This document shows, piece after piece, positions 10,401-25,492 of a DNA stretch of 64,000 nucleotides. A program made the translations under genes and the position numbers. The stretch's first letter is position 1, and each line of letters opens with the position of its first letter. Source of the stretch: Monosporascus cannonballus. Taxonomy: Eukaryota; Ascomycota; Sordariomycetes; Xylariales. The stretch lies in assembly GCA_004154925.1 (NCBI GenBank), contig QJNS01000039.1, positions 340,266-404,265 on the forward strand, in the 5' to 3' direction. The notes beneath the pieces were generated by a model that saw only the letters and a program-made list of their open reading frames with translations, made no database searches and was not told the DNA's origin.

Positions 10401-13400
10401 ATATTCGTAAATCCCATTAACGTAATTAAATACTTAAATAATCCGTATTTTATTATAAAGGTCGTTTTTTATTCGTATTCTTTTTTAATTTTAATAAAGT
10501 TATATCCATTTTTAAAATTAAATATTATAAATTATTTAGTTTCGTAAGGTTGGTTTTTTATTTCCGTAATTAAAGATAATAATATTTAATTTTTAATCAT
10601 AATATTATTCAGTTATTAATAATTAATTATAAATCGTAATTTTTTATTTTTTTTAATACGAAAAATATTGGATATTTTGTTAATAATTTCGAAAATCGTA
10701 TTTATTTTTTTTGTAATCGAATTTCCAGGTATTTTTTAAAAATGCGTAACTTGTTTCCGTTAAAATTATAATAAGGTAAAGCTTTATCGAAAATCCTTTT
10801 TAAAAAATTATTTCATAATTTTATTTACTATATTCTGGGAATTTTATGTTAAGCTTTTTTCTAAAACGTTATTTGTATTTATAATATTATAATAACATAT
10901 TAATTAATATTTTTAATTTTTTAAGCTATTATTCTTATTATTCCAAATTGTTATTTAATTATTTTAATCTTATTTTAATAATAATAATAATATGTTGTAT
11001 TCTTCTTTAATACCTGTTTCTTTATATATTTTATTTTTTAGGTAATAAGGTATTTATCGTATCTTTATATCTGTATTTATCGTTATTATTAATCGAATAT
11101 TAAATTTTAATTCCTGTTTTTTATTTATTAATAAGATATAAAATAAACTATATTTAATTAATTTTTTTATTAATTAATATTCCCTATTAGCCTATTTATA
11201 ATAATTTTAAAATTATATTGTAATTTTAAAATAAAACGATATCGAAATTAACCGTTTAATATTGTTTTTTAACAAAAATCTCGAAATAATTAATTTTGCG
11301 TATAATTTTTTCAATATCGTAAATAAATTTCTAATTTTCGGTATTTGTTGTTATATAAGGTATTAATTTATATCTTTATAGTAATTTAAATTTATTAACC
11401 ATATTTAATGCAATATAATTCCCGCTTAAAATTTCGTAATCTATTATTACGATATATTAATACGTTCCGATTTATATATCCAAAATAATAAAGTTATTAA
11501 AGTTTTTTATCGTTACATTTAAAGCCTTTTTTGGAAATTCCTTTTAATTTCTTTAGGTTTTATTATTTTGCAGCTTTTTTATAGGTAATTTTTTATTTTT
11601 AATTCCTATTCGAATTTATCGAACTTTATTTATATTTTTTTCGTTCAATACGTTAAGCTATTATATTTATCGTTATGGCCGGCATATTGTTTTTTCCAAC
11701 CATATTAATTATTCTTAGTTTTTTTATAATTTTTTCTTTATTAAATAAATTATTTTTTTATATTTACGATTATATCCTATTATACGTTATTTTAATTATC
11801 GTTTTAAAAGTTTTTTATAAATTAACGTATTTTTTCTTTAATAACCATTTTTTCTTAAAGATTCGTAATAAATATTAATTAAAAATGGAAATTTATAATA
11901 ACTTTTTAATAATACTTTTTTACCGTATGTTAAATTAATTCTTTTTCCGTTTAATAATTATATTATCCATAATAATAAAAAGGGTTTTCTTACGGGCATT
12001 ATTTTTCTTTAGGCCAGCTTTTTATTTTGGCTAATTACTGGATATCCTTTGAGGTTATGGTTCGAAGTTATCGATATTATTACTTATCGTCCTTATTATT
12101 TCCGGGATGATTTAGAAAATCGAATCCTTTATAATATATACGGGTAATTCTTTTATAAATATATTATTTCCATTTTTCGTAATCGGGATATTCTTGTCGT
12201 CGATAATATATAACGTATATTTTGCCATATCGATCAAATATTCCGGGATAAATCTTTTTTTATCCAGTTCTAATATTGGCGTAATTATCCTTATAATGCT
12301 TTTTATTATGTTTGCAATATTTGTCAAATTAATTTCCTAATTTTTCGTATTTTTCGTCAGATTTCTTATTATAATGGTTCTTATTAAACCTTTTACTATA
12401 AGCCTAATATATATTTGGCTTAAATTATATTAATAACTTTATTATTATTTTTTTAATTATTCTTAAATTATTTGTCCGATATAAGGATTTAATTATTTTA
12501 TCGTGGCTTTTTAAGCTTTTTGTATTTATAAGCCTTATATCCTATTTTGCCATAATTAAAGCACATAATTTGGCTTTAATTTTATTTATGAGTAACGCCA
12601 AATTTTATAAAATTTAATACCGTTCCGTAAAAAATAAAAGGTACGTTTTGTTTTTTCTTTTAATTAAATTTATTATATTTCGAACGTAAAATATATTATC
12701 TTTTTTTTTCTATCGTTTTTCAAATTATCGATTATTAATTTTAATTACCTTTATAATATACCGATTTAAAAAAATTAATCGTTTAATTCGAATAATTTCG
12801 TTTTTTACGTTATTTTTTAACCCTTTATAAAATATGCCGATAAAAATATTAATTTCGTTATTTCCTTATCCGGCCTTAACCGCAAAACTTTTAAAGGTTA
12901 CAGCGTACTTAAATATAAATGCTTTTTATCGGAATTACAAAAGTTATTAAACCGTAAATCGTTTTTTATCCGGATTACCGACATTATTATATACTTTATT
13001 TTCGAAATTGATATAAAGTAAAAAAATCTTGTTAATAAAATCCTCCTTATCCGGCTTTTTTATTTTTAAAAAATTTTTATAATGGGCTTAAATTAATTAA
13101 CTGTATTTCTTATTAGGTATGTTCTTATTATTAGGATTATATCTGCTGGATTATTAAGGTCTTGGAAATAAAAGTAAATTTGTACCTGAATTAAGAAAAT
13201 CTAAGGGTTATTTTTCCTATCGTAGGGTTCTGGTTTCTTAGGTTTTATACGGGCGAAAAAGAGTTGGGCAGGTGGCATAGCCTTAAGCTGTCGAATTTCT
13301 TTTTCCAGTTTCCGAATTCGAGCCTAAAGCTGCTAAATAGGGGTTTTTTAAATGCTGGTCGATATTTTGACAATATTAAATATTACTTAGAGTTTAACGA

Positions 13401-13425
13401 TATTACTGAATAAAAGCTTATAACG

Positions 13426-13833
13426 TATAATAGCTATACGGTTTAACTAATTATTAAACCTTAAGTCGACGGGTTTATATTAATAAAAGTATCGTAAAAA
13501 TTTAAGCAATAAATATAATAACGTATTACCTCTCATAATACCAAAAATGCTTTAAGTAACGATATTATATTACAAACGATTAATATTAATAAATATTATA
13601 AGCTAAAATTATTTAAATTATAAAAGTAATAAACATATATATCTTAATTCCTTTATTACTGCTTACGTTTATTTAATAAAGTTTCGTTAAGCGGTTACTC
13701 AGTGCTACTTAGTCGTACTTAGTCGTGCTTAGTTGAGATACGTTAAGCACTGATTACGTGACTTTGGGCTAGCGTAGCTTTGTGATCTTGGCCCGGACCG
13801 TTTTCGCAGGCCCAGTTAACTTAGGTTGTAACA
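13426..13833 (-). repeat. 5' LTR of gypsy element 1
   Basis: It is the partner of 7039-7446. Here the inner (left) half is the decayed one and the outer half, from about 13690 to 13833, is well preserved. On the minus strand the LTR starts TGTTACAACC. Confidence 0.9.
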
Positions 13834-14028
13834 AAAAATTATTATTATATTTGCTTTTCCTTATTATCGCCGCACTAATAAGTAACGAAATAATAAGGTT
13901 TACGTTTTACCTGCTTATTTTTTTGTTATTTTCGCATATTGGACTTTTTTTTTCTTTAATTCGTATAATAATTTTGTAAATACCTTATATTAGAAAAAAA
14001 TAATTACGATATTAACATATATAATATA

Positions 14029-14029
14029 A

Positions 14030-14069
<40 letters not shown>

Positions 14070-14096
14070 TTATTATTATTATTATTATTATTATTC

Positions 14097-14180
<84 letters not shown>
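14029..14180 (+). repeat. (TTA)n trinucleotide microsatellite, about 50 units
   Basis: About 150 bp of nearly uninterrupted TTA/ATT repeat, broken only by three C substitutions in otherwise perfect units (around 14070, 14096). It lies 190 bp outside gypsy element 1. Confidence 0.95.
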
Positions 14181-14181
<1 letters not shown>

Positions 14182-14349
14182 AAATAAATATTTTTTTTAT
14201 TTTATATATATATATTATATGCGTTATAAATTATTAAATATATTAATTATTAATTATAATTATTAATAATAATAATGTTATTATTATTAAGTAACTTTAT
14301 TTAAACTATTAATAATAATTATGGTAAATACTTTTTTAAGTTTAACGTA

Positions 14350-14830
14350 TTACGGCTGTTTATATTTACGTAACGCGCGTAACGCGCGCGGAGGCCGCCG
14401 CCGCCGCCGTTACTACCGCAGACGCCGCCGCCGATACCGAACGCAAACAGGACGTTTTTGCTTTGTCCGCGTTCGCGCCTATTACCGCGCCTGCGACGCC
14501 CGTAACGCCTATAACGCCTATTTGCCTGCCCCGCCAGCGTCCCGCGCGTAAAACGCGTTATTCCGAACCTTATTTCGGTTACTTACGTTCCGCGTTCGCC
14601 GGCCGCTCTAACGGTACGTATTATAACGCTGCCGTAGGCAATCGTTACTGGCATTACGCTTCCGGGCATATTTACGTACCGGTATACGTACTTTTTTGCT
14701 TTTTAGGAATTTTTTCCTTTGCTAACTATTAATCGTAACCCTGCCGTCGCCCGCGTTACCGCAATATGCCTCGTAAAGGTATTTAAAAACGACGCCCCCC
14801 GCCGTATATATTCCTTTTTTATTCCCGTTC
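14350..14830. other. CpG-rich GC island inside AT-rich DNA
   Basis: About 480 bp is strikingly rich in CG dinucleotides (runs such as cgcgcgtaacgcgcgcgg and gccgccgccgccgcc) while CA and TG are scarce, in the middle of AT-rich DNA. Small open frames exist on both strands (14321-14551 and 14463-14732 on plus), and a minus frame gives an Ala/Val-rich stretch. Composition alone can produce these, so I do not call a gene. The dinucleotide bias fits a once GC-rich repeat that lost CpA/TpG sites by RIP while CpG was spared, but that is inference. Confidence 0.5.
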
Positions 14831-17800
14831 TTATGCTTTAAAAAAGTATTAACCGAAATTATGAGAAGTAAATCGCCTTCATACGGCTATTTGTATGCTT
14901 TTCGAAAAACAGAAAAAAAAATAAAAAGATACGGATATGCCTGCCGTTATAATACCTACCGGTATTATGGCGGCTACCGGTAATACGCTTACCGTACGTG
15001 CGTAAATACTGGCCCTAATTAGGCAAATTCTTAATTTATTTTTGTTATAAATATAATAATAATAGTAATAATAATTTTTTTTAATTTTTTTAAAAAATTT
15101 AAAAAAAGTTCGCCCCGAAAGTATTAAACCTAATAAAATATTACGTATTTTATTTGTTTTTATATTTTTTTAATTATATTTACCGTAAATCCTATAAATT
15201 AAAAAATAATTTAAAATATATAAATTATTATTTAGAAAAACTTTCCTTAATTTATTAATAAATATTTAAATTATAAATATATAAATTATGTAAAATAATT
15301 TATAAATTTATTTTTAATGTAATTATATATTTCATATATTAATATAACATAATTAAATATTAATGTTTTTATTTTTTTATTTCAAATTTAATTATTTATT
15401 AATTATTATAAAAGAATTTGAATTTAACTTAATATTAATTTTAAATCTTAAAATAAATATTTAAAAAATTATAATTTATTTAACGGTATATTTTAACGTA
15501 ACTAATTTAACCTTTATTATAAAAATCGTTATTATTACTTAATAAATTATTTTTTATATAATTAACTTTTTAAAACAAATTATTATATAATTTTAGGAAA
15601 ATTACTATATTTTGGAATTAATGGTAAACGATACGTTTTTTATAATTAATAATATTTAGGTTTTTATATTTTTACGTTTATATATAATTATTAGAAAATA
15701 TTTATAATAAAAATAACAAATTATTTTATTAATTGTTTTATTATATTTATTAAATAAATTAATTAAAAATTTTAATAATATAGAAATTATATATATTATG
15801 TTTAAGCGGATTATCATTATTATATATAAAATAAAACTTACGCGTTCTTAATAGTTTTTAACTTATTCCTTAAACGTTATTCCGGTATTAAAAATTAATT
15901 TTTTATTTTTTTAAAAAATAAATAAAACGTAAATATTTTTTATAAGGCCAAAATAAAAAATAATTTTCTTAATATAAAAGTTATGCATTAGGAAAAAAAC
16001 TTTTAATTTATCCCGGATTATTAAAATATTTAAAATTAATTCGTTTCGATTTAATTTTTAATTTTATAAATTTCTTTTAATTTTAAAAGTAATTTATTAA
16101 TTTAATGTTAATTTTTTCAATAATAAAAAATATTAAATTATTAATACAAAACATAAAAATAAACGTATAATATTTATTATACAATAGGTACGGCTTTTTT
16201 AAAAATATAATATATTTTAATTTCCGTAAATTAAAAAGAATTCCTAATATTACAGCAAAAATAAATCCTTAAATCCATATAATATTTGTTTAAATTTTGT
16301 ATATATTCCGTTTTTCTTAAAGCTATCGGGAAAACCATAAATTATTTTAGCTTATTTTTTACGAAAAATATTTAAAAAAGTTATTTCGATGTCGAATTAA
16401 CGAATTTTAAGGTTAAATTTAATAATTATAATTATAGTTATTTTAAAAGCTTTAGCCGCAAACATAATAATATAAGTATTAATAAATAAATCGGTTTTCT
16501 GGAAATTGCCGTATACGTAAATACGTAATTTATAACGTTTTAACTAGCTATTTTTATCGAATTTGTATATAAAAACCTATTTTAAAAGGATTAATTTGGA
16601 CTTAGCTTATATAATCGGTCTTTCCTTTTATATTCCGCGTTCCGTAAACGCCTTAATTTCTTTTTTAATGTTTTTTTTAAAAAGTTTATCTTAAAAAATA
16701 TTTTTCGAAAGTTTTTTAAAATTTGGACGGCTTAAATAACTAATTCTTATAAATTTTAAATCTTCTAAATATTACGCCTCAGTTTTTAATGTTTTGTATA
16801 ATATTTTTATTATACTTATTACATAAAAAATATAAAGTTTTTCGTATTTTTATTCTGCTATATATTATAATAATAAAAATAATGAATTAATTTTTATTTA
16901 ATTTCAATTTAAGATTAAGCATATTTCGCTATTTCCGTAAATTACGGTAATATTTACCAAATAAACGCCGCTATTTTTAATATTATTATGATTTTTTCGT
17001 TTCCGTAATTTTTCATTTTTATAAATAGGTATTTGCGGTTATTTTTCTTTACTTTCTTTAGGTATAGGAATACGGGAAGCAAGGTTTTTTTAATTACCGG
17101 AATTTTCCTTATTTATTAAAATTCCGAACTTAATATTAAATATGTATAAATAAGTTAATTTATCTATAGGTCTCGTTACATACATTTTTTAGAAAATTTT
17201 CTTTATATTATTTTTCTCGTAATAAACTTACAGATACTTTATAGGCTTTATATTTTCAGCAAGTAATTAAGCCTTGGCGTTAACGAATAACTAAACCATA
17301 TTTTTTAAGCATTTTCCTAAATCTTATTTTCCGGATTAGGAATATTTTTAAGGGTTAAAAATTTACGATTAATTCCAGTTTTGCTCGTAAGCTCCTTTAT
17401 TTTTAAATTTTAACTTCTCAGTTGGCCACCCGTAAAATCTTTAAGCTCGGGATTAAACCTTTTAACGTTTTTTAAAGTATTATAATTAATATATAAATTA
17501 TCCTATACATTAATTATTTCGAAAATTAAATTTTCTTTTTTAATTAGGCTTTTAAAAATATGGAAATTTTGTACAAATTCCTAGATTATAACTAAAGCGA
17601 ATACCTTTTTTTTCTTTTTTTTAGTTAATAAAAAGTATTTTTATCGAATATAATATTACGCGTAATAATAACCTTACAGAACTTAAGTATACATATTCGG
17701 TAAATATTAAAAGCTCGGTACCTTACTAAATATCTAATATAAGCTTTCGGTTCAAGTTTTTATGTTCGCTTATTTATTTTTACTCTTTGCTTTTTTATTA

Positions 17801-18289
17801 ACGGATACGTTCGTACGCCGTATGCGAAAATCCCAGATTAATTGGGCTTAAGATTTACGGTATTCGTATTAATTATAACGGGATTATATTAACGAAAATA
17901 TTGCCTAAATTAACGAACGAATACCTTCTTGAGTAAAAATTAATCGTAAAAATGGTTCGGGCTTATATTATATAATTACGATGTTGCTTTTATTACTTTA
18001 GGCCAAAATTCCTTAAGGAAATTTATTTCTAACTTTATTTTAAAAATTTCTTTAATTAGTTTTTTACTTACTTACTTATTCTTTCCTATAAACTTTTTAA
18101 AATATAATAGTAAAAATTTAATTTTAATTTTTTAAATATATTATATTTAATAAATTATATATTTATTTATTACGATTATCTTAATATCGTTATTTTACTT
18201 AATTTGGCAAATAAAAAGCTTATATTATTTACGTATTTAATATTCGAAATCTTTAATAACCCGGAATTTTATATCTTAAATATAAATAA
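14831..18289 (-). mobile_element. RIP-degraded Ty1/copia element, minus strand
   Basis: Minus-strand reading at about 16620-16130 follows a Ty1/copia reverse transcriptase closely. It shows VFIYKFDKN, RYKLRIYVYGNFQ (family RYKARLCVRGD), TYIIMFAAKAF (TYAAT.AAR.F), then NLKIR.FDIEITFLN (DLEIRQFDAVNAFLN). Further on come YGFPDSFKKNG and LYGFKDL. The catalytic box reads C-I-N-N at 16148-16137 where YVDD is expected, so both Asp codons have become Asn, as G-to-A decay would do. Stops occur throughout. The integrase side should lie toward 18200 but I could not read it safely. I found no LTR pair, so the limits given are just the AT-rich block between neighbours. Confidence 0.65.
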
Positions 18290-18294
18290 TAATT

Positions 18295-18500
18295 TGTGAG
18301 AATACAGCCCTTATGAGGATAAGGCTGGTAACCGACCAGTTACCGATCAGTTACCGACCCACTTACTAGTATAAATCCACCATCTGGCAATTAGTAAGAA
18401 ATGCCAGATAAAAATAACCTAATATATTTATTTCTTGGAATTTGTTTTATAATTAGTTAGAAATTACCTTATCCAGTTTATAATTATTTATTATTTTACA
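18295..18500 (+). repeat. 5' LTR of gypsy element 3
   Basis: It starts TGTGAGAATACAG and ends TTACA. The first ~100 bp are well preserved and the inner ~80 bp are heavily C-to-T/G-to-A mutated compared with its partner. Confidence 0.9.
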
Positions 18501-21500
18501 ATTTTTTATTTATTATAAAAGATAACGCGATAATTATTAAAAGCAAAGTTTGCTAATTACAAAACGAACCTAAATTATTAATCGAAAAGACCGCCGATCG
18601 GAACCCAACCGACGAACGATCGATTACGGTATAGAAATAGGCGAAAAAGCTTATAACGGAACCTTAACGGGCAGAGAACTATAATTCCCGAAATCCTAAA
18701 TCCCCTTATATATATAATAAGGATACGTTCCGATAACCGTTAATTAAATAATTGAAAAACGGGCGTAATACAATAAACGCGTTCCGAAGTTTAAAGCAAA
18801 TAAAGGTTAAACTTTTTAATAATAACCAGATTTTAAAAATTATTCGTTAATAAAATAAATAATATTCGGAATTATTCGGATAATTGGCCGAATAATAAGT
18901 GATAATATAGGTTAAAAAAATAAGGCTTTATAAATTAATTACGATATCATTATAAAAATTTAAAGGCGATAAATAAATACCGTATTATAATTATCCGAAA
19001 TTTTCCGAACGCGCGTCGATTAGAAAAAAAAAATTAAATAAAAGTTATTACGGAAATTTATGCCAAAAGGCCAAGGCGAAATGCCTTTATTTATATTTAA
19101 TAAGCTATGGGCCATATTGGAATTTTTATTACGAACGTTTAATAATTATACCGTATTACGCTTAATTATTTTAATTATGAAAAAAATTAAAAATGGAAAA
19201 TTTATAAACTTTTATTAGGAAAAATTACGTAAATCTTAACTTTTTCGATAAGGAATATAAGGAACAATTTATAGAACTGCAATAACGATCCGATTAATCG
19301 CCGTTGGACTTTTACTTTAAATAAAAGTTCTTAATTTATAAAATAAAATATACGGATATTTTTAATTCGGAAAATAATGAAAATAATAAATATTTGTTTT
19401 TAATTATTTTTATAAATTAATATTAAAGTTACGAAATACTTTATTACGGAAAAACGTTAAATTAAAACAAATTAATAACGTAATACATAAAATAAAACGT
19501 TATTAAGATATTTAAAAAAAAAACGAAAAAAAACTAATTATTTTTTGTTAAAGGTATTAATAAGGATAAATAATTTTATTTTAACGTTTTCGGGAAAAAA
19601 ATCATTAAAATAAATTAAAAACGTTACGTAAAAGTAATAGGAATTATAGCCGTTTTTATATTCGGAAGGCAGATAATCGCCGATTTAATTCCGAATAAAA
19701 TAAGGCCGTACGATTTAATATTTTTAATTTTTATAAAAGCTTATTTAAATATTATAATTATAAAACGCTAAATTATAAAAATATAAATTACAAATTAAAA
19801 AAAAATACGAATATTTTATTATCCCGGTTATACGGAAACCAACCTTTAAAAGCCATATAGGGTATTATAATATATAACGACGAATTAAATTAATTTCTAG
19901 ACGTAAATTTAAAAAAGGAACCGGAATAAGTATATATATTTAATCTATTTCGGCTAATAATTGTAAAACGGTTAAAATAAACCCGCTTTTTAAAAAAAGG
20001 GTATTTATTAAAAGAAATACGGGGGACGTAACGATATAAATAAATATGGATACCGGAATATAAATAAATATTATAAGCAGAAAATTGGCGAAAAAGCTTA
20101 ATTTTTAACAAATTTCCGTAAATATTCCGGGCTTTATCGGTATTAATAATACGTATATTAAATGTTATAAAGTTTACGAAATTCTTATTAATATAATAAA
20201 TAATGACGAAAACGAATAAAAATTTAAGTAAATTTATTTTGCAATATGCCGTAATCGGAAAACGCCTAATTTTTCATTATTTAAACCCGGAATAAGTAAA
20301 TTAAGAATTTTGTTAAATATAATTATATATCAATAATTGTACGGATTATTACCAAAAAGTTAATAAATAAAAAATCGTAAATTTAATGTTTTTTAATAAA
20401 TAAATTTATATCGTTAATTTAATAAATTTAGCCGAATAATTAAATATTCCGGAATTTAAGGAATAACAAAAATAAAAAATAACCAACCTTTTTATATATT
20501 TAAAGAATTTCCGGCGAATATATTCCAAAAAAGTAACGAAAAAAATATTTTAATTATTGAAAGCAAAATATATAATAAATTTAATCTTAAGGAAAACGCC
20601 TTTATTTGGCCGAATTTACCTTATTTCAGAAATTTAAAGGAAGGTATTCGAAAAATATATTCGAAAAAACTTAAAAATAAGCCGGATACGTTATTCGAAA
20701 GTAAATATAAAGGTATTAATATTATTTGTATTTAAGAAAAACGGCAATTTTCGATTATGCGTTAATTATAAAAGGTTAAATTAAGTAATAATAAAAAACT
20801 GATATCTTTTATTTTTAATTTTAAAAGTAATAAATCGCTTAAAATTAATTAAGATATTTTCGAAAATTAATTTTAAAGATATTTATTATCGTATTAAAAT
20901 TAAAAAAAGCAATTAATAAAAAATTATTTTCCAAACGTAATACGGGTAATTTGAATATACGGCTATATTATTTGGTTTTATTAACGCGTTAATTATATAT
21001 TAAGCTTTTTTACATAAAGTATTAATTAAATTAATTAATTAGATATATGTAATATATTTAAATAATATAATTATTTATTCGGATAACGAAAAAAAATATA
21101 CGAAATATTTCCAGTTAATTTATAAATAGTTATTATATTATTAATTATTTACCAAAACGTTTAAATGCGAATTTTTCAAAAAAAATTAGGATTTATAATT
21201 AATATTAACGGTTTAAAAATAGACCGTCGACGGGTTAATATTATTAAAATATGGTTAAAGTTAAAATTAATGTATAATATTTAAATATTTTTGGGATTTG
21301 CGAATTTTTATCGGAAATTTATCGTTTATTATTTACATATTACCGAACCTATTATTAAGTTTTTAAAAAGGGCGTAAAATAAAAGAAAAATAATAAAATT
21401 CCGGTAACCCGAAAAAGTTAAAAAAGCGGTCCAAAATTTAAAAAATATTTTTTAGTCGGCGACCATTTTCCGATATTAAGATAATACCAAAAATACCAGG

Positions 21501-24500
21501 GTTAAAATAAACGCCTTGGTAAAAACCATATTAAGGATATTTTTATAAAAATACCGAAAATATTAACGTTTAATTGCATATTAGTCGTAAAAATTAAGTT
21601 TTACTAAAAAACTTTAAATTATAAGGTAATAAAAATTATTGGCAATTATAAAAAATTTAAAACATTAACGGTAATACCTTAAAGGTATAAAAAGAAATTT
21701 CTTAATATTTACCAATTACATAACGTTAAAAAACATAATAAAGGCGCCGGCGCATAACCTTAAAAAAAGGTTAACCCGATAAATTTATCGTTTTACGTAA
21801 TTTGATTTTAAAATCTAATACCGACCGGGCGTTATCAACTCGGCGGATAAATTATTTAAATATCCGGATTATATATTAAGGAAAATTATATATAAAAATG
21901 TAATTTTTACGTTATTTAAGAAATTCGGATTTACGAATAATATGCCGGAAAACGTATAGAAAATAATTGTAAATATATAATACGATTTAAAACATTATAA
22001 AAGGGTAAAAAGCCTTATAAAAATAACGTAAAATTCGCTTATTGCAAAATTTCTAGGTAAATTTTAAATAACGAAAACTTAAGTAACTATTATCGGCGTA
22101 AAAAAAACGGAAAATTTTTACTATAAGATTATAAAAAACTTTTAAAAAAAAGAAAATAAAAAACCACATATTTGCCGAATTTATCGTTTATAAATGATAA
22201 TATAAATATAAATTATAATAATAATACGATTAACGGTTAAATAATAATAACCGTAAATTGCGATTATATTATAATCGGATTTCAAGAAATTTAAAAAAAA
22301 CAAAATTAATATTAAAGTTATTATTTATAATTAATATATTTTATGTTCTTTAGCAAAAAAGCTAGCCAAAAACAAAATAATATTTTAACCGAAAATTTTT
22401 TAATAATTTTATAATTAGGTTCGAAAGTTATAAATTAAGGATTTAAATATTATAAAATTAATACGAATAATTAGATATTAAGTCGGAATAAAAAAGAATT
22501 TCCTAAATTTAAATAAGGTTTTATATTATTAAAATAAATTTATAATCCTATCGTAAAACGTTTTACGGAAATAATAAATTAATTAATGTTATAATAATTT
22601 AAAAATAAAATATATAAAATATATTTATATGTTAAAATTAATAATTATAAAGTTTTATTAAGAAAATATGGTAAACGATATTCGAAAATATACTAAATAA
22701 TATCCGAATTATTAGGGCATAATAAAATTACGTTATAAATTATATAAATAATTATAATTTTTGTTATTATTTAAATAACGTTTTTAATAAATCGTATTAA
22801 ATTTTATTACGAGATTTCTCAAAAACTTAAATTTAAACGGGTTAAAATATAACGTAATTCTGGTGATCGTCGACCGCTTTACGAAATTGGGATTATTTAT
22901 TTTTACGGTTAAAATTTTACCCGTGATCGAATTAGCCTAATTATTTTATGATAAAATTAAATGCAAATTCGATACGCCAGCCGGAATTATTAATAATAAA
23001 GATAAATTATTAACGAATTAATTTTAAGCGGAATTTTATAAAAAACAAAAAATAAAATGGCAAATATTAATTATTTATTATTCGTAAACCAATAAATAAA
23101 CGGAATATATTTATTAGGCTTTAAAATATTATTTCCGTAATTACGTTAATATATATTAAAATAATTAAATAAAATTATTACGAAATACGAAATTCGTATA
23201 TAATAATATACGGAATGCGTTTATTGGCCGTTTTTCGTTCGAAACCTTATATGGTATTATTTAAGGATAATAAAATATTTTTTATAAAAATTTAAGGAAT
23301 AAATATAAAAAATTAAAAAGCGTTTTGAAAAAATGGCGGTTATTTATCGAATAATATACAAAAATTAAGAAAAAATAATAATAACCTAAAAAAGTATTTT
23401 AATTAATACTATATATTTATGGAATTTTAATTAAAATATTAAATAAATTTATTAATTAAAACTTTTAAATTTAAAAATAAAAGGTTTATATTTATTTATA
23501 TCTGGGTTATAATTAAAAAATAAATAGGTTTTTAGCCGTATAAAATAATTTTTCTTATTAAATATTAACAGATATATAATATATTTTTAATATTTTTGTT
23601 AAAACCGTAATATAACCGAGAACCGGGTAATATTTAGATAATATTGCCGGACTTAATAAAAAAACAGAAAAAATAGGTAATAAAAGATATTATCCGTTAC
23701 CGAGATAACCGGAGATAACGCGAATATCTAATTAAATAAAAAAGTTAATCCGCCGAATATAATACGCAAAAGCCCCGAAAATATTTTAAATACGTATTTA
23801 AAATATTATAACGTTATAAAAAAAATTAAATATATATATAGGAAATAAAATAATTTAAAAATTGCAAAATAATAATAATACGATCGGAAATTAATTGCTT
23901 AATAATTATAAGAATTATAAAAAATAATTTTAATTAAAATTAAAATATTAATATTAAAATATTATTTAATTATATAATTATTTTTAAGTTTTTGGCAAAT
24001 AATTACTTTATTATATACTGATTAAAAACTTATAAATAACGTAAAAAAAATTAAATTTTTATTTCGAAAAAAAGATTTTACATTTAATTATTAAGTTTTA
24101 TATTAATTAACTTTTAATAAACGTATTAGGGAAATTAATATAGAAATATCGGAAAATAATTAAAAAAATATATAACGGCAAAAAGCAGGTATATTTATTA
24201 AATTTATTAAACATAAAATCCGGAAAAAAATTTAAAAGTATTTTATTTTTTACCAAAAATAAGGTTTAAATAACCGGAATATAATTTATTATTAATCAGA
24301 AATAAGGCGTTATTTTTAAAACGTTTAATATATTTAGGTTTAATAATAATTTTGCTAAGTAAAACCGTTTTTTAATTATAATTTTTCATAAGTATTAAAA
24401 TTTTATTAAGGTATTAGAAAACGGGCGGAAAATGTTTATAAGCGGAAAACGTAATGGTATAACGGTTTTCGAAAATCGCCTTATTTATAGGGATACCTTA

Positions 24501-25492
24501 AAATTACGCCTAATCGGAAATTAATTACGGAATAATAAGAAAAGGAACGTAATATTTATAAAAAAAACTTAAGTTTGTAAACTTATAAAATGGTATTAAA
24601 ATTAAATTTCCGTAATTATAACGAATAATCGGAAATTAATTTTAATTATATTAAGGAAACGATATTCTTTAGCAATAATTATATTAAAGGCGAATTCGGT
24701 TTTGCGAAAAACGTTAACGACCGACCATAATTACGTTAAAACGTTCGTATTAGGTACTTTTAATACGAACTTTTTCATGTTCGCCGATTAATTCCTAATT
24801 ATCGGTACCGAATTAAAAAACCATTTAGGTAATACCTTTAAGGATAATTAAAATTTAAACGAAAATTAAATAACCATATTAATAATATTAGGAATAATTA
24901 CTTATTATATAAAAGATTTTATAATAATAATTAATTATAACGTAATTTAAGGCGTTTAAAGTTTAAACGTAAATCGTATAATAATCGAAATAACGTTATA
25001 TTACATAAATATAATACGGTTTATTGATATCCGTAATGCGATTAATATTTATTTTATTATCGGCGTCGAAGGGATAACGTTAAAGGAAATTTTAATTTTT
25101 TTTGGTATTAAAGTATTATTTTTCTTAAAATTTTTTACGAAAAAGGAATATGGCGAACGGAAATAATACGTAAAATAAACGGAAAAAGCGAAATAAGAAT
25201 AAAGAAAAACGAGAGATTGAATAAAACGTATACGTAAAAGGAATAGAAATAAGGGTACGAAAGGGGAAAAAAAAGGCAAATAAGGTAGGGTTAAAAACGG
25301 ATTATAATCAGGAATTAAGCGGAACATAATTAATTACGTAATATGGTACGCATTAATTATTACGGTAATTATTTATAATATAATATAACGGTAAATTATC
25401 GGCAAGTATACGTAATCAGATTTGTAAAATGCGTTATATCAAATTAATAATAATATTATTAGGGATTAATAACATAAAAAGGGGGGAATAAT

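Larger units (their letters stand above)
7039..13833 (-). mobile_element. Ty3/gypsy LTR retrotransposon 1, complete in structure, RIP-mutated
   Basis: Two 408-bp LTRs (7039-7446 and 13426-13833) bound a 5979-bp interior. The 5-bp target duplication AAAAA is at 7034-7038 and 13834-13838. The interior reads on the minus strand. Gag lies just inside the right LTR and includes a coiled-coil-like start and the segment PPAQLFFARIKPKKPEPYD. A decayed CCHC knuckle near 12563-12525 reads C-F-N-Y-G-K-I-G-Y, so its second Cys and its His are both Tyr. The reverse transcriptase ends in MGFTN, then LDIFVI and an intact Y-L-D-D box at 10333-10322. The integrase C-terminal motif KLDFKYIGPYKI is at about 8421-8384. 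Many stops break every frame, so it is non-autonomous now. LTR outer halves are much less mutated than inner halves. Confidence 0.9.

Noticed and set aside
11675..11878. Short hydrophobic frames inside the gypsy elements (also 9251-9454, 12112-12327, 25049-25327)
   Set aside because: They are on the wrong strand or in the wrong phase for the element proteins, or are fragments between RIP stops.
14321..14732. Two overlapping Arg- and Ala-rich frames in the CpG island
   Set aside because: GCC/CGC repeats open several frames at once, and there is no start context or domain.
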